From assembly GCA_002427165.1 (NCBI GenBank), contig DIQB01000129.1, positions 1 to 53,041 of the forward strand: DNA of 53,041 nucleotides, read 5' to 3'. Below the pieces are notes generated by a model, which searched no databases, was not told the DNA's origin, and saw nothing but the letters and a program-made list of their open reading frames with translations. Position 1 is the first letter of the stretch, and each line of letters begins with the position of its first letter. Of this stretch, positions 1-9,377 are shown piece after piece. This DNA comes from Firmicutes bacterium UBA5473 (lineage in GTDB: Bacteria > Bacillota > DTU084). Made by a program: the position numbers and the translations under genes.

Positions 1-2
1 AC

Positions 3-131
3 AGTCCCTGCTACTTGATTAGCTCAGCCATTGATGTGCGGAAGACACGGCATTTTGAAGGGGAATTTCAGCTCACCAAGGATATCATAAAACTGCTTGA
101 AAGAGTTACTTTTTTATTTGTTTGTCATTGA
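3..131 (+). CDS. C-terminal end of an unidentified protein (partial)
   Basis: An open frame enters from the left edge of the window and ends in TGA after 42 codons. The visible tail is mostly charged (RKTRHFEGEFQLTKD) and then turns hydrophobic just before the stop. I do not recognise the family. The length and position would suit the end of a transposase or a regulator, but nothing in 42 residues decides this. The next gene begins about 160 bases downstream, after its own leader, so the two are probably not cotranslated. Confidence 0.4.
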   Translation, partial: SPCYLISSAIDVRKTRHFEGEFQLTKDIIKLLERVTFLFVCH

Positions 132-294
132 AAACTTTTGACTGTCGTGTTATTTATTAGTAGGGAATATTGTATTTAGGGAAAGGAAGTAGATTCCACA
201 CAATCAGAGATTTATTAGCTGAGCGGTAACAAGTAGTTATTGTATAGCTCTTCAATAAAAGAGCAATAGATAATTGAAAAACGGAGGGACAACG

Positions 295-945
295 ATGAAA
301 TTAGCGTTAAGGCAGTATCGTTTTATAGTGTTTATATTCCTATTATTAGCAATACCAAGCGTGTCATTTGCAGCTAATCTCCTGAAAAATGGGGATTTAG
401 AAGGTGCTGATATAAGTGAATTCACACGGACGTACGGTTCTATTGCTACTGTTACAGTAATTTTGGAAGAAAGTGGAAACCAATGCGCTAAACTTGTGAT
501 AAATCAACTTTATAAGCCGGAGCCAACCCCGGAGGTTAGTACATCTTTGTTAATAGGTGGTGCTAAAGGTTATTATGGAGAGAATGGAAGCAATGCTATC
601 CGGGTAAAACCTAATACAACTTATGAGTTTGCTTTTGATATCAAAGGAGATATTGATACCAATGAACATATTGGTTTGTTAAGATCACCAATGTTATGGG
701 TTTGGGAAAGGGGTAAAGAAAAGGAAAGGGCTGGGAGAACAGAGCTTCAAACATCTTTTGGGAAGACGAATATTGAGGTAACAAGAGAGTGGGTGCGATA
801 TGAGGGGGAAGTGACTACCAATGCCACTGCCCATACCGCCTGCTTGAGATTTCCTGTTTATTATGTAAAAGATGATGCCCGAAATTTTGATTTTGATAAG
901 GGCTATTTATTGGTAGATAACGTTGTCTTTAGGGAAAAAAAGTAA
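295..945 (+). CDS. Secreted protein consisting of a single carbohydrate-binding-like module
   Basis: A 216-residue exported protein. I chose ATG 295 because GGAGGG lies 6 bases upstream; an in-frame TTG at 274 lies before that site. Residues 1-27 form a signal peptide (basic start, FIVFIFLLLAIP core, SFA cleavage region). The rest is one beta-rich module beginning NLLKNGDLEG and ending LLVDNVVFREKK. That pattern is typical of jelly-roll carbohydrate-binding modules of the CBM4/9 type; the family call is by eye. The same module opens the next gene and the gene at 10935. This copy stops exactly where the next gene continues into fibronectin-like domains, so it is either a stand-alone binding protein or a truncated tandem duplicate. 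The leader upstream (about 210-294) also resembles the leader of the next gene. The substrate is unknown; the neighbours suggest plant or microbial polysaccharide. Confidence 0.75.
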   Translation: MKLALRQYRFIVFIFLLLAIPSVSFAANLLKNGDLEGADISEFTRTYGSIATVTVILEESGNQCAKLVINQLYKPEPTPEVSTSLLIGGAKGYYGENGSNAIRVKPNTTYEFAFDIKGDIDTNEHIGLLRSPMLWVWERGKEKERAGRTELQTSFGKTNIEVTREWVRYEGEVTTNATAHTACLRFPVYYVKDDARNFDFDKGYLLVDNVVFREKK

Positions 946-1041
946 ATTTTATACAGCTAGCAGGTTTATTAGCTGAACGATAACAATTGTTTTGGGATAG
1001 CTCGTTAAATAAAAAAGTAAAAGAAAAATGGAGGGGCAATG

Positions 1042-3138
1042 ATGAGATTACCATTAAGAAAGTATTGTTTTATAGTGTTTATATTCTTACTAGTAACAAT
1101 ACCAAGCGTGTCATTTGCAGCTAGTCTTCTAAAAAACGGGAATTTAGAAGGTGATGATATAAGTGAATTCACACGGACGTACGGGTCTACTGCTACTGTT
1201 TCGCTATTTTCGGAAGAAAGTGGAAACCGATGTGCTAAACTCGTGATAAACAAACTTTATAAGCAGGAGCCAAACCCGGAGGTTAGTACATCTTTGCTAA
1301 TAGGTGGTATTACAGGTTATTCTGGAGAGGATGGAAGTAATGCGATACGGGTAAAACCTAATACAACTTATGAGTTTGCTTTTGATATCAAAGGAGATAT
1401 TGATACCAATGAACATATTGGTTTGTTAAGGTCACCAATGTTGTGGGTTTGGGAAACAGGTAATGAAAGTGTATCGGCTGGGAGAAAAGAGATTGCAACA
1501 ACTTTGGGAACGAATATTGAGGTAACAAGTGAGTGGGTGCGATATAAGGGAGAAGTGACTACCAATGCCACTGCCTCTAGAGCTGGCTTGAGACTTCCTA
1601 TTTATTATACAAAAGATGATGCACGAAATTTTAGTTTTAGTAGATGTTATTTATTAGTAGATAACGTTGATTTTAGGGAAAAGAAAGAGATTCCTCCCAC
1701 GCCAGATGGTTTTACTGCTATTCGCAATAGTGGTTCAAGCAATGTAACTTTATCCTGGAATACAACCCAGGATGCTGAAAACTATTGCATTTATCGCGAT
1801 TCTGTGTTGCATTATGAGGTGGATGCTAACGCTACCTCTTGGGTTGATGAAACAGCCGAGCCAGATAGCACATATAGTTATTCGATATCTGCTAAAAACT
1901 ATAAAGGAGAAAGTGCCCCTACAGAAGAAATTTTAGCGAAAAGAATGAGGATGGTAAGAGGAATAATCAAAGGGGAAAAAGAAGGCGTCACTAATATTCT
2001 TCCAGGAGCGGAAGTAAGAGTTTTAGCTTCCCAACTAAATCCAGTGTATAGCGATGGAAATGGTATTTTTCAATTAGGACCTTTGGTTGAAGGCGAATAT
2101 CAATTTGAAATTAGGAAGTTTCAATATAGTAGACAAACAATTCCCAAAGGGATCAGTGTTGCTGATCCATATGAGTATGAGTTCGATTTAGGTGAATTGA
2201 TACTCCCCTGGGACGATAAAGCTCCTAATCCGCCTACCTTTATTTTAGCAGATGCAGCTAGGCATGTGGGGATTATTGTACTAGAGTGGGAACCGCCCGC
2301 AATTGAACCGGAAGATGTGGAAAGATATAATATCTATCGTTCCAAAACAGAAAATATTGATATCAATAGTGTAACTCCTATAGACACTGTAAGTGCAGAG
2401 ACTTTGATTTATTATGATAGATTTGATGCAAAAGATTTTGGCTGTACATTTTATTATCGAATTCAATCCGAGGATGGTGGAGGAAACAAAGAGGGAGCTT
2501 CAAACGAACTTTCAGAAACTGTAATCGCACCGCCCATACCTATACCTCTTGAGCCCCAAGGAGGTGCTTTGGTAGCTGAGTTTCCAATGACTTTTTCATG
2601 GCAAAAAGTCGAGAATGTTGATTTTAGTAAGTACTCCATACAATTAAGCAGTTCTCCCGATTTCCCAAATGATGAACGTACACAATTATTACCCTGTAAC
2701 TCTTCTCCAACCTTTACCTTGAACTCGCCATTAATTCAGGGAACATGGTATTGGCGAGTAAATGCAATATATGAAAGAGATGTTGAAAGCGCTTGGTCTG
2801 AAGCAGTAGAATTTATTACAATAACAACAGATGACAATCCTTACCTGGTTCCATATTTAAAAATTACTCCACAAGTCTTAAGGCAAGGAAATGTTGATAT
2901 AAGTTATTATTTAACCACAGGAGCCAATGTGTTTATAAGAGTATTTAATCTTAAGGGCCAGCATGTTGTAACCTTGGATACAGAAGACAAGCCTGCCGGT
3001 TTATATACTATTAGCTGGAATGGAAGAGATTCTCACGGCAAAGAACTCCAAAATGGACTTGTTTTGGTGCAGTTAAAACTTAAAACACCTGAAAAAGGGG
3101 AAAAGATATTTACAAAGAAAGTGCTCATAAATCGTTAA
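1042..3138 (+). CDS. Secreted modular protein: CBM-like module, fibronectin III repeats, FlgD-like C-terminus
   Basis: A 698-residue exported multidomain protein. Of two adjacent ATGs, 1042 sits better behind the GGAGGGG site than 1039. The domains in order are: signal peptide (1-27); a CBM4/9-like module nearly identical to the previous protein (28-215); a fibronectin III domain (about 218-305); a carboxypeptidase-regulatory-like beta-sandwich with PGAEVRV and DGNGIFQLGPL (about 308-390); two more fibronectin III-like domains (about 396-493 and 497-595); and a C-terminal FlgD-Ig-like domain with GLYTISWNGRDSHG (about 605-698). There is no enzyme domain and no sortase signal. It probably serves in cell-surface or secreted glycan binding. 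The FlgD-like end resembles C-terminal sorting or anchoring domains in other phyla, but whether it does that here is unknown. A broken copy of its last domain lies at 10662-10905. Confidence 0.8.
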   Translation: MRLPLRKYCFIVFIFLLVTIPSVSFAASLLKNGNLEGDDISEFTRTYGSTATVSLFSEESGNRCAKLVINKLYKQEPNPEVSTSLLIGGITGYSGEDGSNAIRVKPNTTYEFAFDIKGDIDTNEHIGLLRSPMLWVWETGNESVSAGRKEIATTLGTNIEVTSEWVRYKGEVTTNATASRAGLRLPIYYTKDDARNFSFSRCYLLVDNVDFREKKEIPPTPDGFTAIRNSGSSNVTLSWNTTQDAENYCIYRDSVLHYEVDANATSWVDETAEPDSTYSYSISAKNYKGESAPTEEILAKRMRMVRGIIKGEKEGVTNILPGAEVRVLASQLNPVYSDGNGIFQLGPLVEGEYQFEIRKFQYSRQTIPKGISVADPYEYEFDLGELILPWDDKAPNPPTFILADAARHVGIIVLEWEPPAIEPEDVERYNIYRSKTENIDINSVTPIDTVSAETLIYYDRFDAKDFGCTFYYRIQSEDGGGNKEGASNELSETVIAPPIPIPLEPQGGALVAEFPMTFSWQKVENVDFSKYSIQLSSSPDFPNDERTQLLPCNSSPTFTLNSPLIQGTWYWRVNAIYERDVESAWSEAVEFITITTDDNPYLVPYLKITPQVLRQGNVDISYYLTTGANVFIRVFNLKGQHVVTLDTEDKPAGLYTISWNGRDSHGKELQNGLVLVQLKLKTPEKGEKIFTKKVLINR

Positions 3139-3254
3139 TGTAGATTGTGCGGCAACGATAAAGAGAGGGGGGAAAGGAAGACGAATTTGGGTTAATCAAA
3201 ATCATTAACAAGCACTGAGCTCTTGCCCTTACGGTCTTGGCGCAGATCCTCTGG

Positions 3255-3311
3255 CCGCATGTTATTAAGGCTTAGAGGTCAGACAATATGGTGGCCTAAC
3301 ATAACATGCGG
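3255..3311. repeat. Inverted repeat with CCGCATGTTAT arms
   Basis: CCGCATGTTAT (3255-3265) is matched exactly by ATAACATGCGG (3301-3311). Inside these arms TAAGGC and GGCCTAAC extend the pairing imperfectly. No T-run follows, so this is not a classical terminator. The ATAACATGC core recurs in the inverted repeats at 22117-22374 and 25088-25124. Confidence 0.55.
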
Positions 3312-3407
3312 TCTTTTCCAAGATCAAGATCGAACGGCATCTTTCCTAGTGTAAAAAAATGGAGCTATTTGACTGGCTCTCATATCAGAAAGCCTTTATC
3401 TTTAAGA

Positions 3408-3636
3408 TCGATTACATGCTTGGGAAGCCTATTATCGTGATTTAGATGGCATCGGCGGGGCCTCTTGTTTTCCGCGCGTAGGAACTAATCCCTTCAATCA
3501 GGTATAAATGTTTAAGGGAGGAACTTGATGACATTCAGTATATGTCAAATTGAAGTTCTTTACATAGCCTTGCAAAGAACTACCAGAATATAACGTAACG
3601 CAAGAGGTAGAGGTTTTTTGATGTAGTTATTAATTC
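3408..3636 (+). pseudogene. Remnant of the C-terminal part of a DUF4091/GH123-like gene
   Basis: This segment aligns by eye with about 12804-13121, the 3' part of the intact DUF4091 gene at 10935. Shared blocks include TTACATGCTTGG, TCGTGATTTAGATGGC (one mismatch), CGGGGCCTCTTGTTT and ACGCAAGAGGTAGAGG. A piece of roughly 80 bases is missing between the ATGGCAT and GGCGGGGCC blocks, and frameshifts and stops (for example TTTTTTGATGTAG) make it non-coding. It lies directly downstream of the modular gene ending at 3138. In the other copy of this cassette, the DUF4091 gene likewise lies directly downstream of a remnant of the modular gene. Confidence 0.8.
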
Positions 3637-3668
3637 CTCGCACTAAAGAGTATATAGTGAAAGGATGA

Positions 3669-4502
3669 ATGTACATGTCTACCCGACAGTTCGGGAAACG
3701 TCTTTTAGCTTTGTTATTGGTATTGTGCGCTTTGGCTATACAAGCCTTTACTGCTGTACGCAGCGAAGTTGCGACTCACCAAAGCACAGTCCTCAATACA
3801 ACAAAAGATTTCTATCTATTTTATCCCAATAAATATAACCCAGACAAGACATATCCGGTTCTCTATCTGCTCCATGGTGCAGGTGGTAGTTACCGGTCTT
3901 GGTCATCACAAGGTGTATTGGCCCAGAGTCTAGAAGAGTTTGAAATGTTTGTGGTCTTGCCTGACGGGGATAAATTTAGTTGGTACTTGGACAGTCCCCT
4001 TTCAGGATCAAAATATGAGACTTATCTAATTGAAGAGTTGATCCCCTTTGTGGATAGAAATTATCCTACAAAAGCCAATTGTAAAGCTAGGGCAATCAGT
4101 GGTCTGAGCATGGGCGGACATGGGGCTGTAACTTTGGCAATTAAGCATCCTGATCTGTTTGGTTCTGCCTCGTCGCTGAGCGGAATTTTGGACATTGTTC
4201 GTCATCCCAATGATTGGCAGCTTGATCAGAGGTTAGGTAAGCAAGAGGAAAACATGGCCCTTTGGGAAGCGAATAGTGCCCTTTTCTTGAGTCCGAAACT
4301 TAAAAACCTTGAGCTTGCTCTTTTCATCTCCTGCGGTCTTGATGATTTTGCCCTTAAGGAGAATCGCGATTTTCACAGGAAGCTTCAGGAACTAAGGATT
4401 CCCCATCTTTATGTGGAGCACCCAGGTGCCCATAATCTTGACTACTGGTTAGGCAATCTAGGGGAGCATTTGCTGTTTCATAACTATATCTTTACTGAGT
4501 AA
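3669..4502 (+). CDS. Secreted CE1-type esterase (alpha/beta hydrolase)
   Basis: A 277-residue alpha/beta hydrolase of the esterase D / CE1 type, the group that includes feruloyl and acetylxylan esterases. Residues 1-32 form a signal peptide (KRLLALLLVLCALAIQAFT). The oxyanion region is YLLHGAGGSYRSW (about 66-78). The nucleophile elbow is GLSMGG with Ser147. The likely acid is Asp225 or Asp226 in CGLDDFA, and the catalytic histidine is His255 in PGAHNLDYW. The length fits the family. It probably removes acyl decorations from extracellular polysaccharide before import. ATG 3669 and ATG 3675 are both possible behind AAAGG. It lies upstream of the sugar ABC operon with a 240-base gap, so it is probably a separate transcript. 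The exact ester substrate cannot be read from the sequence. Confidence 0.85.
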   Translation: MYMSTRQFGKRLLALLLVLCALAIQAFTAVRSEVATHQSTVLNTTKDFYLFYPNKYNPDKTYPVLYLLHGAGGSYRSWSSQGVLAQSLEEFEMFVVLPDGDKFSWYLDSPLSGSKYETYLIEELIPFVDRNYPTKANCKARAISGLSMGGHGAVTLAIKHPDLFGSASSLSGILDIVRHPNDWQLDQRLGKQEENMALWEANSALFLSPKLKNLELALFISCGLDDFALKENRDFHRKLQELRIPHLYVEHPGAHNLDYWLGNLGEHLLFHNYIFTE

Positions 4503-4630
4503 TTTATAAAAAATTTCAATGAGACTGATTCCTGAAGGGTTATAAAGATGTCAAAACTTCCACTCTCTTTTCCCATTTGATTCGAAAAGCGACAATTTAG
4601 ACCCAGAGAAATGTAGGAATGGTTAAAAGC

Positions 4631-4642
4631 CAACACGTGAAA
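4631..4642. promoter_or_regulatory. Weak match to the LacI-type palindrome upstream of the ABC operon
   Basis: CAACACGTGAAA matches 9 of 12 bases of the TTACACGTGTAA palindrome found in front of the LacI-family gene at 25503. It lies about 110 bases upstream of the importer operon. The core CACGTG is present but the outer arms are not symmetric, so this is only a possible operator. Confidence 0.25.
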
Positions 4643-4749
4643 ACAAGATGGTTTTTTTAACCGAACACACATGCACTTGTGATAGTATAAACACCGACTT
4701 GCTCATTAGAGTAGTAAGATTATTATAGGGAAAAAGGAGAATTTTGTCT

Positions 4750-5667
4750 ATGAACTCGAAAGCAGATAGGTTTTTCAACAGCAAGAGTTCTTTTATCATT
4801 ATAAGTCTTGCTCCGCTATTATTATTTTATACTCTCTTTTTGGTAGTCCCCAAGATAACATCGTTCTATTATCCTTTTACAGAGTATGATGGGATTAGCG
4901 CTCCAGTGCGGATTGGACTTAGGAACTTCGCCACGATTGCAAAAGATGCAGATCTTTGGGCGGCGATGAAAAATAACTTTTTCTATTGGATTATTGCTAC
5001 CCCTATCAATTTTTTTGCAGCGTTGATTGTAGCATTTTTGCTTGTGAAAAAACCATATCGTGAGAGTAAGTTTTATCGAATCTTGTACTACTTCCCGGCA
5101 ATTTTGCCCAGTGTAATCACAGCTTTGATGTGGCAGTTTGCCTTTCACGGCCGCTATGGAATTTTCAATGCCCTCCTCAATGCATTAGGGATGAATGTTG
5201 GTGAGTTTTATTGGCTTACCAATACTACAGCTGTTCGCTGGGCGATGATTATTCCTATGGTATGGGGAGGTTGGGCTGGAAATATGCTGATCTTTATGGG
5301 TGCTATTCAATCTGTTCCAGCAAGTTTATATGAGTCTGCAGAGCTTGATGGTGCCTCAGATCCACAGAAGCTTTTCTTAATTACAGTGCCTGTAATCTGG
5401 GAGACGATGAAGACAATGATTTTCTTCAGTATTATTGGGCTTTTTGGTGCTTTTGAGATGATCTTAATTATGACCAATGGTGGGCCTGCAGGTGCTACAG
5501 AGGTTGTGGGTACGTATATGTACAAAATTGCCTTTGGTGCCGAAGGAGTTGCTGCCTTTGGTTATGCAGCAGCAATAGGGCTTATCCTATTCGTAATTCT
5601 AAGCGTGATTAGTATTATTGCCTTCCGGTTTATGGATCGGGGCGAAGCAATTGAGATGGCGGGTTAA
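4750..5667 (+). CDS. Sugar ABC transporter permease, MalF/UgpA-like
   Basis: A 305-residue inner-membrane permease of a carbohydrate-uptake (CUT1-type) ABC importer, with six predicted membrane segments starting at FIIISLAPLLLFYTLFLV. The cytoplasmic loop that contacts the ATPase is recognisable: ESAELDGASDPQKLFLITVPVI (the EAA loop, about 200-221 of this start), followed by the usual MTNGGPAGATEV segment. ATG 4750 is favoured: AAGGAG lies 10 bases upstream, whereas the alternative TTG at 4744 would be only 4 bases away. It is the first gene of a permease-permease-binding protein operon. No ATPase gene accompanies it, as is common for systems sharing an MsmX-like ATPase encoded elsewhere. Confidence 0.9.
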   Translation: MNSKADRFFNSKSSFIIISLAPLLLFYTLFLVVPKITSFYYPFTEYDGISAPVRIGLRNFATIAKDADLWAAMKNNFFYWIIATPINFFAALIVAFLLVKKPYRESKFYRILYYFPAILPSVITALMWQFAFHGRYGIFNALLNALGMNVGEFYWLTNTTAVRWAMIIPMVWGGWAGNMLIFMGAIQSVPASLYESAELDGASDPQKLFLITVPVIWETMKTMIFFSIIGLFGAFEMILIMTNGGPAGATEVVGTYMYKIAFGAEGVAAFGYAAAIGLILFVILSVISIIAFRFMDRGEAIEMAG

Positions 5668-5694
5668 ACCAAGACTTAGACTGGAGGAATTCAA

Positions 5695-6561
5695 ATGGCT
5701 GAAGCTGCATACAAAGATTCTGGGGTGGTGAAGCGCCTTGAGGTGAGGGATGTAGTGATCAGGGTTCTCTTGGCCCTGTGGGCACTTGCGATCATCTTGC
5801 CGCTGATTTGGGTGGTTTATACTTCCCTAAAAACAAACCAGGAGTTTTTCATGGGCGCCTGGCAATTGCCAAAGAGTATGCAATGGAATAACTATTATCG
5901 GGCCTGGACGCAGCTTGGTATAGGGCAGAGCTTTGTAAACACCATTATTCTTATAACAGGTGCGATGCTGCTTAACACTTTTATAGTGGGACTGGGGTGC
6001 TATACCTTAGCTAGGTTTGATTTCAAAGGCAGAGATATTATTTACTGGTATATTATTGGCAGCTATTTTATCACCGGTCTCAATACCATGGTTACAGGTT
6101 ATATTTTGATGAGGAAACTGGGTCTACTCAATAGTTTATTTGGATTAATTATTAATTATGGGGCAGCCCCGATAGTCTTCAATACCTTAATCCTTAATGC
6201 CTTTATGAAAGGGCAGCCTAAAGAACTGGAAGAGGCTGCATATATAGATGGTGCATCATACTGGCAAACTTTTTGGTATCTAGGAATACCTCTGGCGAGA
6301 CCGGCCCTACTTACAATAAATGTTTTTAATTTCATGGGGTATTATAATAATTTTATAAAACCATTACTATATATTCGGGATCCGGAAAAATATCCTTTGT
6401 CTGTGGCTATTTATTCTATGGCACAGGCTATGACCTATAGAGCTGATTGGGTGACGCTGTTTGCAGGGTTTGTGATTATGATGATCCCGACTATTTTAAT
6501 TTATAGCATATTCCAGAATCAAATTATTCAGAACCTGAACATTGGTGCTTTGAAAGGTTAA
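5695..6561 (+). CDS. Sugar ABC transporter permease, MalG/UgpE-like
   Basis: A 288-residue partner permease with the family's single N-terminal membrane helix (LLALWALAIILPLIWVVYTSL), the MalG-style TSLKTNQEFF segment after it, and the EAA loop ELEEAAYIDGASYWQTFWYLGI at about 181-202. GGAGGAATTCAA gives a good ribosome site ahead of ATG 5695, 27 bases after the previous stop. It forms the translocation channel with the preceding permease. Its C-terminus (NLNIGALKG) is the usual MalG-like ending. Confidence 0.9.
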   Translation: MAEAAYKDSGVVKRLEVRDVVIRVLLALWALAIILPLIWVVYTSLKTNQEFFMGAWQLPKSMQWNNYYRAWTQLGIGQSFVNTIILITGAMLLNTFIVGLGCYTLARFDFKGRDIIYWYIIGSYFITGLNTMVTGYILMRKLGLLNSLFGLIINYGAAPIVFNTLILNAFMKGQPKELEEAAYIDGASYWQTFWYLGIPLARPALLTINVFNFMGYYNNFIKPLLYIRDPEKYPLSVAIYSMAQAMTYRADWVTLFAGFVIMMIPTILIYSIFQNQIIQNLNIGALKG

Positions 6562-6589
6562 AATAAATAATTTCGGAGGGGTGATCGAG

Positions 6590-8011
6590 ATGCTACGGAG
6601 TAAGAGACACTATGCAGTAATCGTTTTGATCCTAGTGGCGCTTGTGTTGTTTTTCGGCGGTTGTGGGAAGAAAAAGGAAGTATCAGAAGAGAGAGTATAT
6701 AGTGGAGAAGTGTATCCGGAAAACGGACTTCCAAAAGATAAAAAAGTGACGATCTCGGCGATTTACCCGGTTGCGGGTTGTGGTAAAGAGTATTTTGAGT
6801 ATGCTGTTGAAACCTTTCAAGAGAAATTTAAAAACGTAAAAATTAATGTTCGTTACATTGAGGAAGGTGTTACGACATATAATCAAATAATACAAGCGAT
6901 GATACAAAGTGGCAATGATGATGATATGTATGATTGGATTTATATCTCTTATGATGTGTCTTTGATGCAACAAGAAAAGCTAGAATCTCAAGACGAGTTA
7001 TGGGAACGAACATTATACGATCGGCCTGATACGAAGGTTAAGGATGTTATTATGTCGGACAAATCATCCGTTTTTGCTTATTTTGGACATATGTGGGCGG
7101 CGCCCACCAATTATAAAATATATGGTCTTTATTATAATAAAAAGTGGTTTAAAGATTTGGGGCTATCCGAACAGCCAAAAGACTGGTATGAATTTTTGTC
7201 ACTATGCAAAAAAATTAAAGCAAAAGGTGTATACCCCATGGTAATGGCAGGGAAGTATGCAAGTTCTTATTTTGATTATGGGTGGGGAACAATTCCTTAT
7301 GCGGTTGATGGTAGTGATAAATATAGTGAAGATGAGTATAATTATCGACCAGATCTTTATATATCTAAACCGCATGTAACAATGCTCAAAAGGTTAGAGG
7401 AATTTGTTGCTAAAGGGTATTTACATCCTGGAACTGCAAGTTTCGATCATACGCAATCCCAAATGGAATTTGTTCAAGGGAAAGCTGCAATGATTACTAA
7501 CGGAACATGGGTAGCTAATGAAATGAAAAATGTTGTCCCTGATGATTTCGAATGGGGATTTATGGTTTTTCCTGGTAACGATCCGAACAAAAAACAAGTT
7601 ATTTTAACTCAAACGGGTATGTCTGGATTTATTTGGAAAAACCGTCCGGAATTAAATAAGAAATGGGTTAAGGAATTTAATTTATGGTTATTAAACCTAG
7701 ATATTCAACAGAAGTACGCGCAAAGCGGTGGAGTCCCAACCCGAAAAGATTTTAAGCTTGGGGAAGAACAGACAAAGACTATTTCTCCGTCTGTGGTAGA
7801 AGCGTTAAAAGCAATCAGGAGAAGGGGTATTGCACTTGTTGACAATAAACCACGTGTAGAGGTGATAACCAATAGCGAGTTTGCAAAGTTCGGCAAGGTT
7901 AAAGGTGATGGGTATATCGCTTTGATTACAGGGGGAAAATCGGCTGAGCAGGTTGCTAAAGACATTAATAAACAATATATGAAGGGGCTCGAAGCAGATA
8001 AAAGAAAATAG
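6590..8011 (+). CDS. Sugar ABC transporter solute-binding lipoprotein
   Basis: A 473-residue extracellular solute-binding protein (family 1) that would capture an oligosaccharide for the two permeases just upstream. ATG 6590 has GGAGGG 9 bases upstream; the in-frame GTG 6581 abuts that site and cannot be the start. The signal peptide ends in a lipobox-like FFGGC with Cys25, giving a membrane-anchored lipoprotein. The mature part shows hallmarks of the family: YEFLSLCKKIKAKGVYPMVM, FVQGKAAMITNGTWVANEM and a late QQKYAQSGGVPTRKDF. It is the last gene of the operon; a strong stem-loop follows at 8065. The gene is markedly AT-rich, like its neighbours. The ligand is not readable from the sequence. 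Confidence 0.9.
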   Translation: MLRSKRHYAVIVLILVALVLFFGGCGKKKEVSEERVYSGEVYPENGLPKDKKVTISAIYPVAGCGKEYFEYAVETFQEKFKNVKINVRYIEEGVTTYNQIIQAMIQSGNDDDMYDWIYISYDVSLMQQEKLESQDELWERTLYDRPDTKVKDVIMSDKSSVFAYFGHMWAAPTNYKIYGLYYNKKWFKDLGLSEQPKDWYEFLSLCKKIKAKGVYPMVMAGKYASSYFDYGWGTIPYAVDGSDKYSEDEYNYRPDLYISKPHVTMLKRLEEFVAKGYLHPGTASFDHTQSQMEFVQGKAAMITNGTWVANEMKNVVPDDFEWGFMVFPGNDPNKKQVILTQTGMSGFIWKNRPELNKKWVKEFNLWLLNLDIQQKYAQSGGVPTRKDFKLGEEQTKTISPSVVEALKAIRRRGIALVDNKPRVEVITNSEFAKFGKVKGDGYIALITGGKSAEQVAKDINKQYMKGLEADKRK

Positions 8012-8339
8012 GTTGAAACAAGAAAGGAAATAAAAGGCGGTTCGCTCAGTGATAGAATCTTCTGCGCCAACAAGGGTTTGTTGGCGTCTGTCTGACAGCG
8101 AGCCTTAGTAGAATAATTCAGACTGCTTCCGGTTTAGGAATAGATGATTCTGAATAACTATGATGACCATTCAGCATCTGTGGGGTAACATGGCAAGGAA
8201 GGTGGATCCCTATTAATAGAGGGAGCATTACTATTAAGTTATAAATGGCTTGCTATGAAATCGGTGGATAGATATCTTTGGATTAGTGCCAACAAGATCC
8301 ATTGCTATATAAGCTAAGCATTTGGGGGAGATTCTGAAA
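8012..8339 (+). other. 328-base intergenic stretch
   Basis: It holds the stem-loop at 8065-8086 and a second small inverted repeat (ATTCAGA 8116-8122 / TCTGAAT 8149-8155). I see no coding frame with a ribosome site and no clear promoter. Confidence 0.5.
8065..8086. terminator. Perfect stem-loop after the ABC operon
   Basis: CGCCAACAA and TTGTTGGCG pair perfectly (9 bp) around a 4-base GGGT loop. It lies 54 bases after the binding-protein stop. A longer outer pairing between GGTTCGCT (upstream) and AGCGAGCC (downstream) is possible. No clear T-run follows, so it may end transcription weakly or protect the 3' end of the transporter mRNA. Confidence 0.5.
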
Positions 8340-9377
8340 ATGGTACGATTTGGAGTTGTAGGGTGTGGTACCATCGGGAAAATACATGCAGGGATCATAA
8401 ACAGCATCTCGGGGGCTATCCTGGTAGGGGTTTCGGATATGAATCCTACTTTATGCGGAAGTCTCGCAGAAAGTTTGGGCTGTTCTTTCTACGAGAATTA
8501 CACAGAGCTGATAGAAAGAGATGATATTGATGCAGTAGCAGTTTGTTTGCCTTCTGGGATGCATTATGAGGCAGCTGTAGCAGCTGCCAAGGCCGGCAAG
8601 CATGTAATTGTGGAAAAACCTATGGAAGTTCAACTTGATAAGGCCGAAAAAATGATAGATGTTTGCAAAGAAAATGGGGTCAAGTTGAGTGTAATAATGC
8701 AGCACAGGTTTGATGATGCAATACAGGCGCTGAAAAAGGCTGTGGATTATGGCGATATGGGCAAATTATTCATGGGTTCTTCTCGAACTATTTGGTACAG
8801 GGAACCCGAGTATTACATTGGGAACTCATGGAGGGGGACGTGGAAGCTTGATGGAGGAGGGGCTCTTATCAACCAATCAATCCACTACATAGATCTGCTT
8901 CTGTACATCATGGGGCCAGTTGAAAGCGTAAACGGTAAATGTAGAACTCTTTTCCATAAAAGTATTGAAGTAGAGGACACAGGTATCGCAACCCTCCAGT
9001 TTAAAAGTGGAGCGATAGGCACAATTGAAGGTACGACAATTGCATATCCCGGGTTATTTACTGAGCTGAGTATATACGGGGAAAAGGGAACGGTAGTTAT
9101 TCAAAATGATCAACTTAACTTTTGCCAATTCAAGGAAGGCGAAAACCTTGAATTAGGAAAGCTTTTAAGTAGAAAGAGCTCAGTAAAGACAGGGCAATCA
9201 AAGGCTGAAGAACTTGATACTAGTTCTCATAAAAAACAGTATGTTGATTTCATTAATGCAATAAAGAGCAACAGAAAGCCTCTTATCACCGGAGAGCAAG
9301 GGATTAGATCACTTGCTGTTATAAAGGCAATTTATGAGTCGTCAAAAAATAAAAGAGAGGTAACCGTTGGTATATGA
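8340..9377 (+). CDS. Gfo/Idh/MocA-family NAD(P)-dependent oxidoreductase
   Basis: A 345-residue cytoplasmic oxidoreductase. The N-terminal Rossmann fold is clear: FGVVGCGTIGKIHAG at the start, then AVCLPSGMHYEAAVAAAKAGKHVIVEKPM with the family's EKP motif at about residues 91-93 of the ORF. The C-terminal half carries GGGALINQSIHYIDLLLYIMG, where the histidine sits at the usual active-site helix. Members oxidise or reduce sugars, inositols or aldoses and some catalyse NAD-assisted glycoside cleavage; the substrate is open here. ATG 8340 is placed 9 bases after GGGGGAG. It lies next to an MDR dehydrogenase, as is common in sugar-catabolic loci. Confidence 0.88.
   Translation: MVRFGVVGCGTIGKIHAGIINSISGAILVGVSDMNPTLCGSLAESLGCSFYENYTELIERDDIDAVAVCLPSGMHYEAAVAAAKAGKHVIVEKPMEVQLDKAEKMIDVCKENGVKLSVIMQHRFDDAIQALKKAVDYGDMGKLFMGSSRTIWYREPEYYIGNSWRGTWKLDGGGALINQSIHYIDLLLYIMGPVESVNGKCRTLFHKSIEVEDTGIATLQFKSGAIGTIEGTTIAYPGLFTELSIYGEKGTVVIQNDQLNFCQFKEGENLELGKLLSRKSSVKTGQSKAEELDTSSHKKQYVDFINAIKSNRKPLITGEQGIRSLAVIKAIYESSKNKREVTVGI

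Larger units (their letters stand above)
3139..3668 (+). other. 530-base intergenic stretch with inverted repeat and gene remnant
   Basis: It contains no intact gene. It holds an inverted repeat (3255-3311) and a decayed piece of a DUF4091-protein gene (3408-3636), both listed separately. The remainder shows no recognisable coding or structural signal. Confidence 0.6.
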